From an uncultured Nitrosomonadales bacterium (GTDB lineage Bacteria; Pseudomonadota; Gammaproteobacteria; Burkholderiales; Gallionellaceae): DNA of 51,729 nucleotides. The stretch covers positions 1-51,729 of the forward strand of contig CAISHO010000141.1 of the NCBI GenBank assembly GCA_903885165.1, written 5' to 3'. Made by a program: the position numbers and the translations under genes. Positions 21,029 to 29,577 of the stretch are shown here, in pieces. Within the stretch, counting starts at the first letter, position 1. Every line of letters begins with the position of its first letter. The notes beneath the pieces were generated by a model that ran no database searches, had not been told where the DNA came from, and was given only the letters and a program-made list of their open reading frames with translations.

Positions 21029-21367
21029 TCACGCATCGAACGCATTTTTGACCCATACGACATCGCGGCCATCGGCGTCCTTCATCAGTACGGCATCGAA
21101 GCGACAAAGTGGTGTGTGACCCAAATGGCCAAGATATTGCTGCGCCGTGCGGATCAGTTTCTTCTGTTTGTGATGATCTATGCTGGCGGCCGCGCCACCA
21201 AAATGGCTGCTGCTGCGCTGGCGTACTTCCACGAATACCAATACTTCTTTATCCTGCATGATCAGGTCGATTTCGCCGAAGCGCCCCCGGTAATTTCGCG
21301 CAATCAGCTTTAAGCCCTGAGAGAGCAGATAGTTTTCAGCCCAATGTTCGGCCTGAGCGCCGTTCAC
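21029..21367 (-). CDS. yraN: YraN/UPF0102 nuclease-fold protein
   Basis: A 112-residue UPF0102 protein with a Holliday-junction-resolvase-like nuclease fold. Signatures are GAQAEHWAENYLLSQGLKL, NYRGRFGEIDLIMQD and VFVEVRQRSSSHFGGAAASI, containing the E..D..E-K-like motif, here ExR in place of the common EVKxR. No activity has been firmly shown for the family. It begins with GTG overlapping the lpoA stop by 4 bases (GTGA). Confidence 0.93.
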   Translation of the reverse strand: MNGAQAEHWAENYLLSQGLKLIARNYRGRFGEIDLIMQDKEVLVFVEVRQRSSSHFGGAAASIDHHKQKKLIRTAQQYLGHLGHTPLCRFDAVLMKDADGRDVVWVKNAFDA

Positions 21368-22494
21368 GGTTTGGTCGTCAAGCTAACAGTGGATGCTGCT
21401 TCGACCTGTGAGGCGCTCTTGAACTGATTGGGGAACATTTGCGCTCCCGTGGCAACCGGTGCATCGGCAGCCTGCGCGTGACCCTGTACAAAGAGGGCTG
21501 GGAGCGCATCGCGTACGAAAGTGCGTCCATTAAGACGTATGTTTCCGGTGACACCAGCCAGAGGCATGGCCGTCTTGGTCTGATTGGCAATCAGTATATT
21601 AATCAGCCGATACGCATCAACCCCCAGCGCGTAGAGTCTCTCCTGATCCGTGGCTAAGGGTGGATAGGCATGCGGATAGGTCATGACTCCAGCCTGATCG
21701 GCCTGCATCAGCCAGGGCATGTCGACGAAACGAATGTCATTTAAGTCGAAGTTAAGCAGTTTTTCGGTATTGCCGATAAACAACTGAGAGGTGCCGTAAC
21801 AAGCGAGATTGTTGGGTAAATACGAATGTATCGTACGAGTTTGTTTGCTATCTGTTGCGAAAAAGACCATGGTGTCCGGCGCGGCAGTAATCTCCGCTAA
21901 TACCGACGTATCACTGTTATATTCAATTTCGCGTAAAACTGAGCCGCCCGAATGAGTCCATTTGTCTTCAAATGTGAACTGAAGACGCTGGGAAATGGCG
22001 TCTTTGGTGTAGATGACGATGGCTTGTTTAAAACCTTGTTGCCTGGCCAGTTTGGCGATTTGTCGCGCTTCGCCGTCAATTGCCATGCCGAAAAAATACA
22101 TCTGAGGTGGCACCAGTCCTTCGATGACGTTCAGCGTGAGGGTGGGCACAGGGATGTTTTTTTCTTCGACCAGCTGGTGGATGCCATCGCGGGTCAAGGG
22201 ACCCACCACGGCCACCGCGCCGTTGGCGATAGCACTTCGGTAGGCGGTGACGACGCTGGAAGACTCGTTAAAGTTACTGTATACACGGATCGGTAAGTCT
22301 GAGGCTTGCACGCTGGCACCGGCCTGAAAACCTTGATACACCGATTGGGCTGATGGTCCCATGCTGGGCGAGTTTAAAGGTAATAACAGCGCGATATGCG
22401 GTATAGGTTTCTCAGGCTTGGGTATATCGCCAGTGGCGCAGGCCATACCGCTCACGTATAGTGCGAGCAAGCCGCAAAGTAGAGGAAATCGCAT
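21364..22494 (-). CDS. lpoA: LpoA-like (LppC/YraM family) penicillin-binding-protein activator
   Basis: A 376-residue protein equivalent to the C-terminal, periplasmic-binding-protein-like domain of E. coli LpoA; the N-terminal TPR-like half is missing, as often seen outside enterobacteria. A signal peptide (MRFPLLCGLLALYVSGMACA) ends near a possible lipobox cysteine. The body begins HIALLLPLNSPSMGPSAQSVYQGF and has the family's substrate-fold segments (VVGPLTRDGIHQLVEEKNIPVPTL). It should activate PBP1A from the outer membrane; without the TPR half that remains inferred. The ATG at 22494 directly abuts the rsmI ATG on the other strand. Confidence 0.88.
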   Translation of the reverse strand: MRFPLLCGLLALYVSGMACATGDIPKPEKPIPHIALLLPLNSPSMGPSAQSVYQGFQAGASVQASDLPIRVYSNFNESSSVVTAYRSAIANGAVAVVGPLTRDGIHQLVEEKNIPVPTLTLNVIEGLVPPQMYFFGMAIDGEARQIAKLARQQGFKQAIVIYTKDAISQRLQFTFEDKWTHSGGSVLREIEYNSDTSVLAEITAAPDTMVFFATDSKQTRTIHSYLPNNLACYGTSQLFIGNTEKLLNFDLNDIRFVDMPWLMQADQAGVMTYPHAYPPLATDQERLYALGVDAYRLINILIANQTKTAMPLAGVTGNIRLNGRTFVRDALPALFVQGHAQAADAPVATGAQMFPNQFKSASQVEAASTVSLTTKP

Positions 22495-23352
22495 ATGGAA
22501 CACTCGCAAAAGTTAGAACCCGCATTATATGTAGTTGCCACCCCGATTGGAAATTTGCGTGACATCACTTTACGTGCACTGGATGTGCTGGCGGGTGCTG
22601 ATGTTGTCGCGGCAGAAGATACGCGCAATACCTCTCATTTATTGAAGCACCACGGCATACACGCAAAACAGCTGATTGCCGTGCATCAGCACAATGAACG
22701 GGGTGCGGCGGAAAAAATGGTCGCCTCCATTCAATCTGGCCTGAGCGTGGCTTTCGTGAGCGATGCCGGGACGCCCGCCGTCAGCGATCCGGGTGCCTTA
22801 CTGGTTCAAGCGGTATTGGCCGCCGGGTTGCGGGTCATTCCGATTCCGGGCGCTTCCGCTGTGGTGGCCGCCTTGTCGGCATCCGGCATCAACGCACCGC
22901 ATTTTCTGTTTTATGGCTTTTTACCCAACAAATCTGCCGCACGTCGCACCGTAATGCAAGGCTTGATCAGCCACCCTTATACGCTGGTGTTTTATGAAGC
23001 CCCGCATCGCATCGTTGAATGCGTCACCGATTTGCACGCGGTATTGGGCGGGAGCCGACAAATCGTGCTGGCGCGTGAGGTGACCAAACTGTTCGAAACG
23101 ATTCATTCCTGTTCGCTAGCCGAGGCAGAAGGCTGGCTGTTATCGGACGCCAATCAGCAACGCGGCGAGTTTGTCGTGCTGGTTTCGGGTGCGCAACCCG
23201 CTGAGGGGATGCCTGCCGAAACACTGTCCACGCTCGCCTTGCTGATGGAAGATTTGCCGCTCAAACAGGCGGTGCAGCTCACCGCAAAGATCACCGGCGC
23301 GAACCGCAGCGAGCTGTATCAGCTGGCGCTGGAAATGAAAGACGCAGGCTAA
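22495..23352 (+). CDS. rsmI: 16S rRNA 2'-O-ribose C1402 methyltransferase RsmI
   Basis: A 285-residue SAM-dependent methyltransferase of the tetrapyrrole-methylase fold. The N-terminus LYVVATPIGNLRDITLRAL and the segments AAEDTRNTSHLLKHHGI and FVSDAGTPAVSDPG are diagnostic. It methylates C1402 of 16S rRNA together with RsmH. AGAGGA (22481-22486) is a good ribosome site inside the opposite lpoA gene. A kinase-like gene follows after 4 bp. Confidence 0.96.
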   Translation: MEHSQKLEPALYVVATPIGNLRDITLRALDVLAGADVVAAEDTRNTSHLLKHHGIHAKQLIAVHQHNERGAAEKMVASIQSGLSVAFVSDAGTPAVSDPGALLVQAVLAAGLRVIPIPGASAVVAALSASGINAPHFLFYGFLPNKSAARRTVMQGLISHPYTLVFYEAPHRIVECVTDLHAVLGGSRQIVLAREVTKLFETIHSCSLAEAEGWLLSDANQQRGEFVVLVSGAQPAEGMPAETLSTLALLMEDLPLKQAVQLTAKITGANRSELYQLALEMKDAG

Positions 23353-23356
23353 GTTC

Positions 23357-24838
23357 ATGTTTCCGCCACTGATACAGGCGTTGCTGACCGAGCCGGCTTG
23401 TTACGATCATCCGGTGGCGAAGTTGGAGTTGGTCGAGACGCATATTTCCTGGGTGTTGCTCACAGGTCTTTATGCTTACAAGATCAAGAAGCCGGTTAAT
23501 CTGGGATTTCTTGATTTTTCCACGCTGGAGTTGCGTGAACAGGACTGCATGGATGAGTTACGCCTGAACCGGCGTCTGGCGGCAGATTATTATCTTGATG
23601 TTGTTGCTATTACAGGAACACCGGATGCGCCGCGTCTTAACGGTTCAGGTGAGTCACTGGAATTTGCTGTCAAGATGCGTCAGTTCCCGGCTGATGCGAC
23701 GCTAGACCGGTTGGTTGGGCGCGGTGAACTGAAAGAGTTGCACATCGACGCGCTTGCGGCACGGTTGGCGCGCTTTCATCTGACAGAGTGCGAGCGGGCA
23801 ACGCCGGACAGTCCGTGGGGTGGGGCTGAGGTCATTGCACGTCCGGTCGAAGAAAATTTTCAGGTTTTGGGGCGCTGTGCCAAGGCGGATGAGCTGGCCG
23901 AGTTACACCGCTGGTGTGTTGCCGAGCATGCGCGACTGACTCCTTTGATGAGCGCGCGCAAGCAAAACGGTTTTGTGCGTGAGTGTCACGGCGATCTGCA
24001 TCTGGCCAATCTGGCCTGGGTGGGCGAGGGTTTGGTGATCTTTGATGCTTTGGAATTTAGTCCCGCGCTGCGCTGGGTCGACATCGTTTCTGAAGTCGCC
24101 TTCTGTTACATGGATTTGTTGCACCGGAAATTGTCCGCGCTGGCTTTTCGGTTCCTCAATGCCTGGCTGGAATCAACGGGCGACTATCCGGGCATGGCGC
24201 TGTTGCGCTATTACGCGGTCTATCGGGCGCTGGTGCGCGCCAAGGTGGCGGCGTTACGGGTAGAGCAGGGTTGCACATCCAGTGCTGTCGAAATGAACGA
24301 GTGCCTGCACTTAGCCGAACAACTTTCCACTGCCCACTCTCCACTCCCCCTATCATTATTGATTACTCACGGTTTCTCCGGTTCCGGCAAAACCACGATC
24401 TCGCAACAACGGCTGGAAAAATATGGCCTGATACGTTTGCGTTCCGATGTTGAGCGCAAGCGATTGGCGGGTTTGGATGCCGGCGCACGCGGAGGTGAGG
24501 CTCTGGGGATTTATAGCGAGTCGTTTGGTCTGCGCACATACCAACATCTGGCCAATCTGGCGGAGGATTTGCTGAAGGCTGGCTGGAGTGTGGTTGTCGA
24601 TGCAGCTTTTCTGATGCGCTGGGAGCGGGATATGTTCCGCGATCTGGCGCAACGAGTCGGGGCGGACTTTGGGATACTGGACATTAATGTTGATCCGGAG
24701 ATTGTGCGCGAGCGCGTCAACCGGCGTAGCGCGGAAGGGCACGATGCTTCCGATGCTAATTTGCGTGTGCTTGAACAGCAACTCACCACTGCTCAACCGT
24801 TGAGTGAGGATGAACTGAGTGTGACCGAGTATTTGTGA
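23357..24838 (+). CDS. Two-domain protein: phosphotransferase (APH-like) plus C-terminal P-loop AAA/zeta-type kinase domain
   Basis: A 493-residue protein of the conserved family often annotated as a bifunctional aminoglycoside phosphotransferase/ATP-binding protein. The N-terminal ~330 residues resemble choline/aminoglycoside kinases: VRECHGDLHLANLAW is the catalytic loop (HGDxxxxN) and LVIFDALEFSPALRW the metal-binding DxLEF. The C-terminal ~150 residues hold a P-loop (THGFSGSGKTTISQQRL) and a kinase-like region (VVVDAAFLMRWERDMF). The substrate is unknown, and resistance should not be assumed. A 7-base-period tract (24320-24354) encodes the linker STAHSPLPLS between the two domains. It converges with the Ser/Thr kinase gene, with only 5 bp between stops. 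Confidence 0.85.
   Translation: MFPPLIQALLTEPACYDHPVAKLELVETHISWVLLTGLYAYKIKKPVNLGFLDFSTLELREQDCMDELRLNRRLAADYYLDVVAITGTPDAPRLNGSGESLEFAVKMRQFPADATLDRLVGRGELKELHIDALAARLARFHLTECERATPDSPWGGAEVIARPVEENFQVLGRCAKADELAELHRWCVAEHARLTPLMSARKQNGFVRECHGDLHLANLAWVGEGLVIFDALEFSPALRWVDIVSEVAFCYMDLLHRKLSALAFRFLNAWLESTGDYPGMALLRYYAVYRALVRAKVAALRVEQGCTSSAVEMNECLHLAEQLSTAHSPLPLSLLITHGFSGSGKTTISQQRLEKYGLIRLRSDVERKRLAGLDAGARGGEALGIYSESFGLRTYQHLANLAEDLLKAGWSVVVDAAFLMRWERDMFRDLAQRVGADFGILDINVDPEIVRERVNRRSAEGHDASDANLRVLEQQLTTAQPLSEDELSVTEYL
24320..24354. repeat. 7-base-period tract inside the inter-domain linker of the two-domain kinase gene
   Basis: Reads as CAACTTT, CCACTGC, CCACTCT, CCACTCC, CCCTATC. It encodes the linker between the phosphotransferase domain and the P-loop domain. 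It resembles the tract at 9917-9951 in unit length and composition. Confidence 0.6.
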
Positions 24839-24843
24839 GCAGG

Positions 24844-25785
24844 TTATCCCGGAAATGAGCTGCGCGAAAATCCGCTGCGGGAAAACTCGCGATCGGATGA
24901 CATGTAGTTCGACAGCACCGATTGCGTGGACATACTGAAGCCGCGATACAAGTCCAAGTCGTAGTCGGACATGCGGATCTGATGTGATGCATTGCCCAGA
25001 TCGCGGATAAATTCATCCCAAGTGCTATAGCGCAAATCTTTGTCCTTTTTCAGCGCGCGCTCTATCACCGCGATCAGTTCTTTGGGCAATTGTTTGCGAT
25101 AGGTTTGGACCGGAACGATGGGGTAGTGAAGCACGGCGATTCGGGCATCGAAGGCGTTGTCCGCTTCGAAGGTGTTTTTGCCGGTCAGCAGGCGGTAGAG
25201 CACCGCGCCCAGCGAATAGATGTCAGCGCGCTGATCCAGTGCATCACCTTCCAGTTGTTCCGGGGACATATAGGCCAGACTGCCGGCAACGACCGCGCCC
25301 ATTTCGCTGGCCGGAATTGCGCAACCGAAGTCTGCCAGTTTGGCGAGTCCGTCCTTCATCAGGATAATATTGCCGGGTTTAACGTCGCGGTGCACCACCC
25401 CGAGACTGGCGGCATAACGCAGCGCGCCCGCTACTTGTTCGACGACCGACACCACCGTGCGGATAGGCAGCAGCGTTTCTCCCGTGTCGTGAGTGTCCAG
25501 CGATACGCCGTTGATGTATTCCATCACCAGATAAGGTCCGCTCTCTTCGTTTAAATCGGCATCGAGAACCTTGACGATGTTTTTGTGGCGCATCTTGTGC
25601 CCTAACTCCACCTCGGCGGTGAACATGGCCTGATAAATCTCTGACTGACGTCCGCGCCGCAATTGCTTGATGGCGACCGAGGCGAGTGATCCTCTGCGCT
25701 GTGCGTGATAGACGTTAGACGTCGCACCCTCACCTAACAGGTTGACGATGGAGTAATTGCCGATCTGGGCTGGGATGACGGCCAT
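24844..25785 (-). CDS. Hanks-type Ser/Thr protein kinase, cytosolic, short
   Basis: A 313-residue eukaryotic-like kinase. The Gly loop LGEGATSNVYHAQ, the ATP lysine in VAIKQLRRG, the catalytic loop VVHRDVKPGNIIL, DFG (LADFGCAIP) and SPEQLEGD as the APE-like motif are all present, so it should be active. After the kinase domain (ending about residue 265) comes a ~45-residue Ser/Arg/Phe-rich tail (SDREFSRSGFSRSSFPG at the end) that may be an autophosphorylation or docking segment. There is no membrane helix or extracellular sensor. No cognate phosphatase is in the window. The 154 bp upstream (25786-25939) hold its promoter region and show nothing else recognisable. Confidence 0.92.
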   Translation of the reverse strand: MAVIPAQIGNYSIVNLLGEGATSNVYHAQRRGSLASVAIKQLRRGRQSEIYQAMFTAEVELGHKMRHKNIVKVLDADLNEESGPYLVMEYINGVSLDTHDTGETLLPIRTVVSVVEQVAGALRYAASLGVVHRDVKPGNIILMKDGLAKLADFGCAIPASEMGAVVAGSLAYMSPEQLEGDALDQRADIYSLGAVLYRLLTGKNTFEADNAFDARIAVLHYPIVPVQTYRKQLPKELIAVIERALKKDKDLRYSTWDEFIRDLGNASHQIRMSDYDLDLYRGFSMSTQSVLSNYMSSDREFSRSGFSRSSFPG

Positions 25786-25939
25786 TCATAAAACGCAGGT
25801 ACGAGATGGTGTATCCGACAACTATAGTCGGGAAAGTTCCATCCGGCTTTCGCCTGAGTGACGATCAGCTTGAATGTTATTGATTTGTTACCAAATAAGA
25901 ACACGATACCGTCACTCAGACGGTTCGATGTGCTGGGGC

Positions 25940-26575
25940 TTACCATTTGAGCAGGCGACCGCCCAGCAACCAGCCGAATATCCCTATACCCAGCATCGGC
26001 AGGTAGTGCCATTCGACGATATGCATGATGGAGTCCGTTGCTTCATGCAGTCTCAGCCACAAGGCACCGACACTGAAGGCGGAGAGCAGGGCGATACTGC
26101 CGGCCAAGTGGTAGCGTGTGCTGGCAAATTTGCGCATCTCGAAAAAAGTCCAGGCGGCGGGCAGCAATGAAAACAAGGTAATGCTGACCGTGCATTCTAC
26201 GCTGTGTACAGGCAGCGGCGAGCCGGGATGATCCGCCAGCCAGGCAAGAAACATGACCGTCAGCAGCAGCGCGAAAGCTGGCAGCGGCGCAAACGCTTTA
26301 CGGTGCATTTGGTGCAGATCAGGAAATGACAACAGGGCCGCACTCAGCGTCGACGCGGTGAAAATTCCTGTCAGCGCAACGATTTCAGCGACGAATAACG
26401 GCTGGTGCAGTTTGATCATCAGATCCGGTCTGGTTCTTGAAAAAAGGATAGCGACCAGTAGATATAACGCGGCGAAGACTATCCATTTAAGGCTCAATGC
26501 ATAAGGATGCAGCGCCGGTTTTACGGCAACCGGCTCTTCGGCTAGCGTGGCGATCAGCTCATCAATATTTGTCAT
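25940..26575 (-). CDS. nrsF: NrsF-type (DUF1109) six-helix membrane anti-sigma factor
   Basis: A 211-residue membrane protein with six predicted helices, the DUF1109/NrsF architecture. The conserved HSVECTVSITLFSLLPAAW segment (about residues 125-145) carries the cysteine used for redox or metal sensing in NrsF proteins. NrsF holds its ECF sigma factor inactive and releases it on reactive chlorine, peroxide or heavy-metal stress (known in Azospira and Caulobacter). It overlaps the sigma-factor stop by one base, so the two are translationally coupled. The regulated genes should be those facing away on the plus strand (msrB onwards). Confidence 0.9.
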   Translation of the reverse strand: MTNIDELIATLAEEPVAVKPALHPYALSLKWIVFAALYLLVAILFSRTRPDLMIKLHQPLFVAEIVALTGIFTASTLSAALLSFPDLHQMHRKAFAPLPAFALLLTVMFLAWLADHPGSPLPVHSVECTVSITLFSLLPAAWTFFEMRKFASTRYHLAGSIALLSAFSVGALWLRLHEATDSIMHIVEWHYLPMLGIGIFGWLLGGRLLKW

Positions 26576-27114
26576 TATCTTTCCAGTTTGCTTCTCAATA
26601 TCTTGTAGGCACGATGTGCGGCAACTTTGACGGCGGATTCATTCATGCCGGTTTTTTCTGCCACTTCTTTTGCGGTATAGCCTTCGCCATGCATCATTTG
26701 CAAGATTGTCGCCTGTTTTTCGGGAAGTTTTTTTACCTCTGCATGAATAGATTCGTAACTTAAGCCGGTTTCGGTTACAGCTTCCGGCAAAGATTCCTCC
26801 AGTTCATCAAAATCTACCGCATGGCGCAGCTGATCGGCGTAATGCGCGCGCAAAAAATCCTGCAAGCGAAACCGGGCGATGGCATAAGCCCAGGGCACGT
26901 AAGGACGCAGGCCATCGTAGGTATGGCGTGCCTTGTGGATGGAGATCAGAATTTCCTGCGTCAGGTCGTCCACCTCATTGGAGAAACTCAGGCGTCGTGC
27001 CAGAAACGGGCGCAACAAGCATGCCGTCTCCTGTAACAAGGTGGCGTAAGCGCGCTGGTCGCCTTCGAGCGAGCGCTGCATCAATGCTTCCAGCTTGTTG
27101 TTCTGCCCCGTCAC
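26575..27114 (-). CDS. ECF RNA polymerase sigma factor (SigF/NrsF-partner type)
   Basis: A 179-residue ECF sigma factor. Region 2 is DDLTQEILISIHKARHTYDG with PWAYAIARFRLQDFLR; region 4 is LPEKQATILQMMHGEGYTAKEVAEKTGMNESAVKVAAHRAY. There is no C-terminal extension. The frame is open to a GTG at 27141, but the GTG at 27114 has AAGGA five to six bases upstream and is the better start. The longer version would begin inside the plus-strand promoter at 27125-27150. Directly followed by nrsF. It probably directs transcription from the two GTAACC-N16-CGAA sites. No minus-strand copy of that site was found before its own start, so autoregulation is not evident. Confidence 0.92.
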   Translation of the reverse strand: MTGQNNKLEALMQRSLEGDQRAYATLLQETACLLRPFLARRLSFSNEVDDLTQEILISIHKARHTYDGLRPYVPWAYAIARFRLQDFLRAHYADQLRHAVDFDELEESLPEAVTETGLSYESIHAEVKKLPEKQATILQMMHGEGYTAKEVAEKTGMNESAVKVAAHRAYKILRSKLER

Positions 27115-27124
27115 CCTATCCTTT

Positions 27125-27150
27125 GTAACCTTTTTTAGCACCGGTGCGAA
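27125..27150 (+). promoter_or_regulatory. Predicted ECF sigma promoter for msrB-dipZ-msrA
   Basis: GTAACC at 27125-27130, a 16-base spacer beginning with six T, then CGAA at 27147-27150. The same -35, spacer length and -10, with the same T6-A after the -35, occur at 30250-30275 before the DUF2282 operon. From memory, the Caulobacter SigF/NrsF system uses GTAACC-N16-CGAA. Transcription would start near 27157, about 70 bases before the msrB ATG, and the element overlaps the 5' edge of the divergent sigma gene. Confidence 0.75.
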
Positions 27151-27227
27151 TACCTGTACAGACGGGGCGCATCATAACTTGTTTCGCAGCATCATCCGAA
27201 TTTCACCAACACGCAAGGAGGCACATC

Positions 27228-27881
27228 ATGCAACGCAGAGAGTTTATTTTCGCACTATCAGGACTGGCGGTGGGGTTTGCCTTGCGTTCAGGTTCAGCCT
27301 TCGCCGGCAATAAAGTTGTCATCATGCAGTTCTCAGATGACGGCAAGCCTTTGAGGGCGGTGACGCTGGATAAGGTAGTACGTGATTTGGAATGGAAAAA
27401 ACGATTATCGCCGCTGGCCTATCACGTGACGCGCGAGCAAGGCACTGAACCGGCTTTTTCCGTGCCGGGATATGATAAACATGAGCCGGGGCTATATCGC
27501 TGTGTGTGCTGCGACAACGCGCTGTTCGATGCTGCGACAAAATTCGATTCCGGCACGGGCTGGCCCAGCTTCTGGCAACCGGTTGCGCCGCAAAATGTGC
27601 GTGAGATTGCCGACCACCTGTTCGGCATGACGCGTACCGAAGTTCAATGCGCGCTGTGCGACGCGCATCTGGGCCATGTGTTCGACGATGGCCCCAAGCC
27701 CACCGGGCTGCGCTATTGTATGAACAGTGTGGCGATGAAATTTTTGCCTCACGGGCATGGCAATAATGCCAGACCTGATAATGAAGCTCGCCATGCCAGT
27801 TCCTCTCTTTTCAACTCTCCCCCGCATGCGGGGGAGAGGGCAAAGGTATCGCTACGCGAATTTCACGTTAAATGGGGATAA
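27228..27881 (+). CDS. msrB: Exported peptide-methionine (R)-S-oxide reductase MsrB, with repeat-derived C-terminus
   Basis: Reduces methionine-R-sulfoxide in proteins. The N-terminus carries a twin-arginine type signal (MQRREFIFALSGLAVGFALR, cleavage near AFA), so it is probably exported folded. The fold is complete: zinc cysteines in C92-V-C-C95 and C141-A-L-C144, GTGWPSFW, and the catalytic Cys164 in RYCMNSVAMKF. Thr110 stands where many MsrBs have the resolving cysteine (SGTGWPSF), so it is a one-Cys type. AAGGAGG (27215-27221) fixes the start. After MKFLPH (residue 175) the last ~42 residues are encoded by a dispersed palindromic repeat and are not part of the family. First gene of the msrB-dipZ-msrA unit. 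Confidence 0.93.
   Translation: MQRREFIFALSGLAVGFALRSGSAFAGNKVVIMQFSDDGKPLRAVTLDKVVRDLEWKKRLSPLAYHVTREQGTEPAFSVPGYDKHEPGLYRCVCCDNALFDAATKFDSGTGWPSFWQPVAPQNVREIADHLFGMTRTEVQCALCDAHLGHVFDDGPKPTGLRYCMNSVAMKFLPHGHGNNARPDNEARHASSSLFNSPPHAGERAKVSLREFHVKWG
27753..27871. repeat. Dispersed palindromic element, copy A (inside the 3' end of msrB)
   Basis: A 119-bp element also found at 42586-42780. Shared blocks in order: GGGCATGGCAA, ATAATGAA(G/A)CTCGCCATGCC, a CTCTCCC/GCGGG palindromic core, and TCGCTACGCGA(A/G)TTT(C/T)ACGTTAA. GGCATGGC and GCCATGCC form an inverted pair. In this copy the core is a perfect 24-base palindrome at 27815-27838. It contributes about 42 codons and the stop region of msrB. 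Confidence 0.8.
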
Positions 27882-27883
27882 TC

Positions 27884-29560
27884 ATGCTGATATTTTTTCT
27901 CTCCTATCTGGGTGGTGTGCTCACCATCTTCAGCCCTTGTGTATTACCGGTGCTGCCCTTTGTCTTTGCCCGTTCGGATCAGTCGTTCCGTCGTTCCGGA
28001 TTACCGATTTTGCTGGGCATGGCGGTGACATTTACCGTGTTGGCCAGTCTTGCGGCGGTGGGCGGGTCCTGGCTGGTAAAGCTCAATCAATACGGTCGCT
28101 TTGCGGCGATGTTGCTATTGCTGTTGATGGGCGCTGCGCTGATATTTCCCGCTATGTCGGAATGGTTGATGCGGCCCTTTGTTGCGCTGGGCGGCCAACT
28201 GCAACAGCGCGCCGACCGCCAGAATACACTGCGTGGTTCATTGTTGCTTGGCGTGGCGATTGGTTTTTTGTGGGCGCCTTGTGCAGGCCCAATTTTGGGG
28301 CTAGTGCTGGCAGGTGCGGCGCTGAACGGCGCGAATTTCTACAGCGCGATGTTATTGCTGGTATTTGCCGCCGGTGCTGCAACCTCATTGGGTTTAGCGC
28401 TGCTGGCGGGCGGCCGCGTCTTCCGTATGATGAAGCGTGGACTGGGGGCGGAGGAATGGTTGCGACGCGGTCTGGGGGTAGCGGTTGTCGCCGGTGTGTT
28501 GTTTATCGCGCTGGGCTGGGATAGCCGATTTTTTGCGCAGTTTAATTTTCTCAATACCGCCGGTGCGGAGCAAAAGCTGTTGACGAAACTGGATAGCCCG
28601 GTGCCTCAATTCGGTGCTATGCCGTCTTTGAATGGCGCGACTCAGTGGCTCAATTCGCCGCCACTCAGTTCTGAGGCGCTGCGCGGTAAAGTGGTGCTGG
28701 TGGATTTTTGGACTTATTCCTGTATCAACTGTCTGCGCACACTGCCTTATTTGAAAGCGTGGGATGAAAAATATCGTTCACAGGGACTCGTGATTATCGG
28801 AGTGCATGCACCGGAATTCGCTTTTGAAAAGGATATTCACAATGTCGAGCAAGCGGTGCGCGATTTGGCTATTCACTATCCGGTGGCGATAGATAATCAG
28901 TATGCGATTTGGAATGCCTATAAAAATGAATACTGGCCTGCGCATTATCTGATTGACCAGCAAGGCGTCATTCGCCATCAGCATTTCGGAGAAGGCGCGT
29001 ATCTCGAGACCGAGCAGATGATACAAACGCTGCTAAAAGAGGCGCATCAAGGACAGATTGCTCAGGACAAGACGGTACAGGTTGCGGGTGACGGTGTGAC
29101 TGCCGCTGCTGCCGATGTCGCGCGATCGCCGGAAACTTATTTAGGTTATGCGCGGGCTGAAAATATGGTTTCCCCGGAAGTCGTAGCAAAGGATCAATCG
29201 GCAAGTTACAGCGCACTGCGTCGCCTCAAGCCGGATCAGTGGGCGTTAAGTGGTAACTGGCTGATATCCTCTGAATCTGCTGCGCTGCAAGCACCCGGTG
29301 GCGCAATCAGTTACCGTTTTCAGGGGCGGGATTTGCATCTGGTGATGGGGAGCACTAAACCCGTTCGTTTCAAGGTCACGCTGGATGGCGCGGCACCCGG
29401 TAAAAACCACGGTGCGGATATCGATGGTCAAGGCAACGGTATCCTTAGCGATCAGCGTCTCTACCAGCTTATCCGGCAAAGCGGGGAAATCAAGGAGCGC
29501 ACATTCCGTATCGAATTTCTGGATAACGGGGCAGAAGCCTTTGCCTTCACCTTCGGTTAA
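27884..29560 (+). CDS. dipZ: DipZ-type membrane thiol:disulfide interchange protein
   Basis: A 558-residue three-part protein. The N-terminal ~230 residues are a CcdA/DsbD-like membrane domain with the paired cysteines Cys19 (IFSPCVLPVLPF) and Cys133 (LWAPCAGPILG) that carry electrons across the membrane. A TlpA-like thioredoxin domain follows with CxxC at Cys280/Cys283 (YSCINCLRTLPYL) and the cis-Pro region WPAHYLIDQQG. The last ~140 residues form the beta-sandwich typical of DipZ (LSGNWLISSESAALQAPG). It should pass cytosolic thioredoxin electrons to periplasmic partners, here most likely MsrB and MsrA on either side. The start at 27884 lies 2 bp after the msrB stop, with GGGGA upstream. 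Confidence 0.93.
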   Translation: MLIFFLSYLGGVLTIFSPCVLPVLPFVFARSDQSFRRSGLPILLGMAVTFTVLASLAAVGGSWLVKLNQYGRFAAMLLLLLMGAALIFPAMSEWLMRPFVALGGQLQQRADRQNTLRGSLLLGVAIGFLWAPCAGPILGLVLAGAALNGANFYSAMLLLVFAAGAATSLGLALLAGGRVFRMMKRGLGAEEWLRRGLGVAVVAGVLFIALGWDSRFFAQFNFLNTAGAEQKLLTKLDSPVPQFGAMPSLNGATQWLNSPPLSSEALRGKVVLVDFWTYSCINCLRTLPYLKAWDEKYRSQGLVIIGVHAPEFAFEKDIHNVEQAVRDLAIHYPVAIDNQYAIWNAYKNEYWPAHYLIDQQGVIRHQHFGEGAYLETEQMIQTLLKEAHQGQIAQDKTVQVAGDGVTAAAADVARSPETYLGYARAENMVSPEVVAKDQSASYSALRRLKPDQWALSGNWLISSESAALQAPGGAISYRFQGRDLHLVMGSTKPVRFKVTLDGAAPGKNHGADIDGQGNGILSDQRLYQLIRQSGEIKERTFRIEFLDNGAEAFAFTFG

Positions 29561-29577
29561 CAAAAAGGAGTTTTACC

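Noticed and set aside
23357-24838. Aminoglycoside resistance gene
   Set aside because: The APH-like fold is shared by many kinases; the two-domain family is widespread and housekeeping-like, with no resistance context.
26750-26780. GTAACC-N17-CGAA on the minus strand inside the sigma gene
   Set aside because: The spacer is 17, not 16, and it lies in conserved coding sequence; it would start transcription within the gene.
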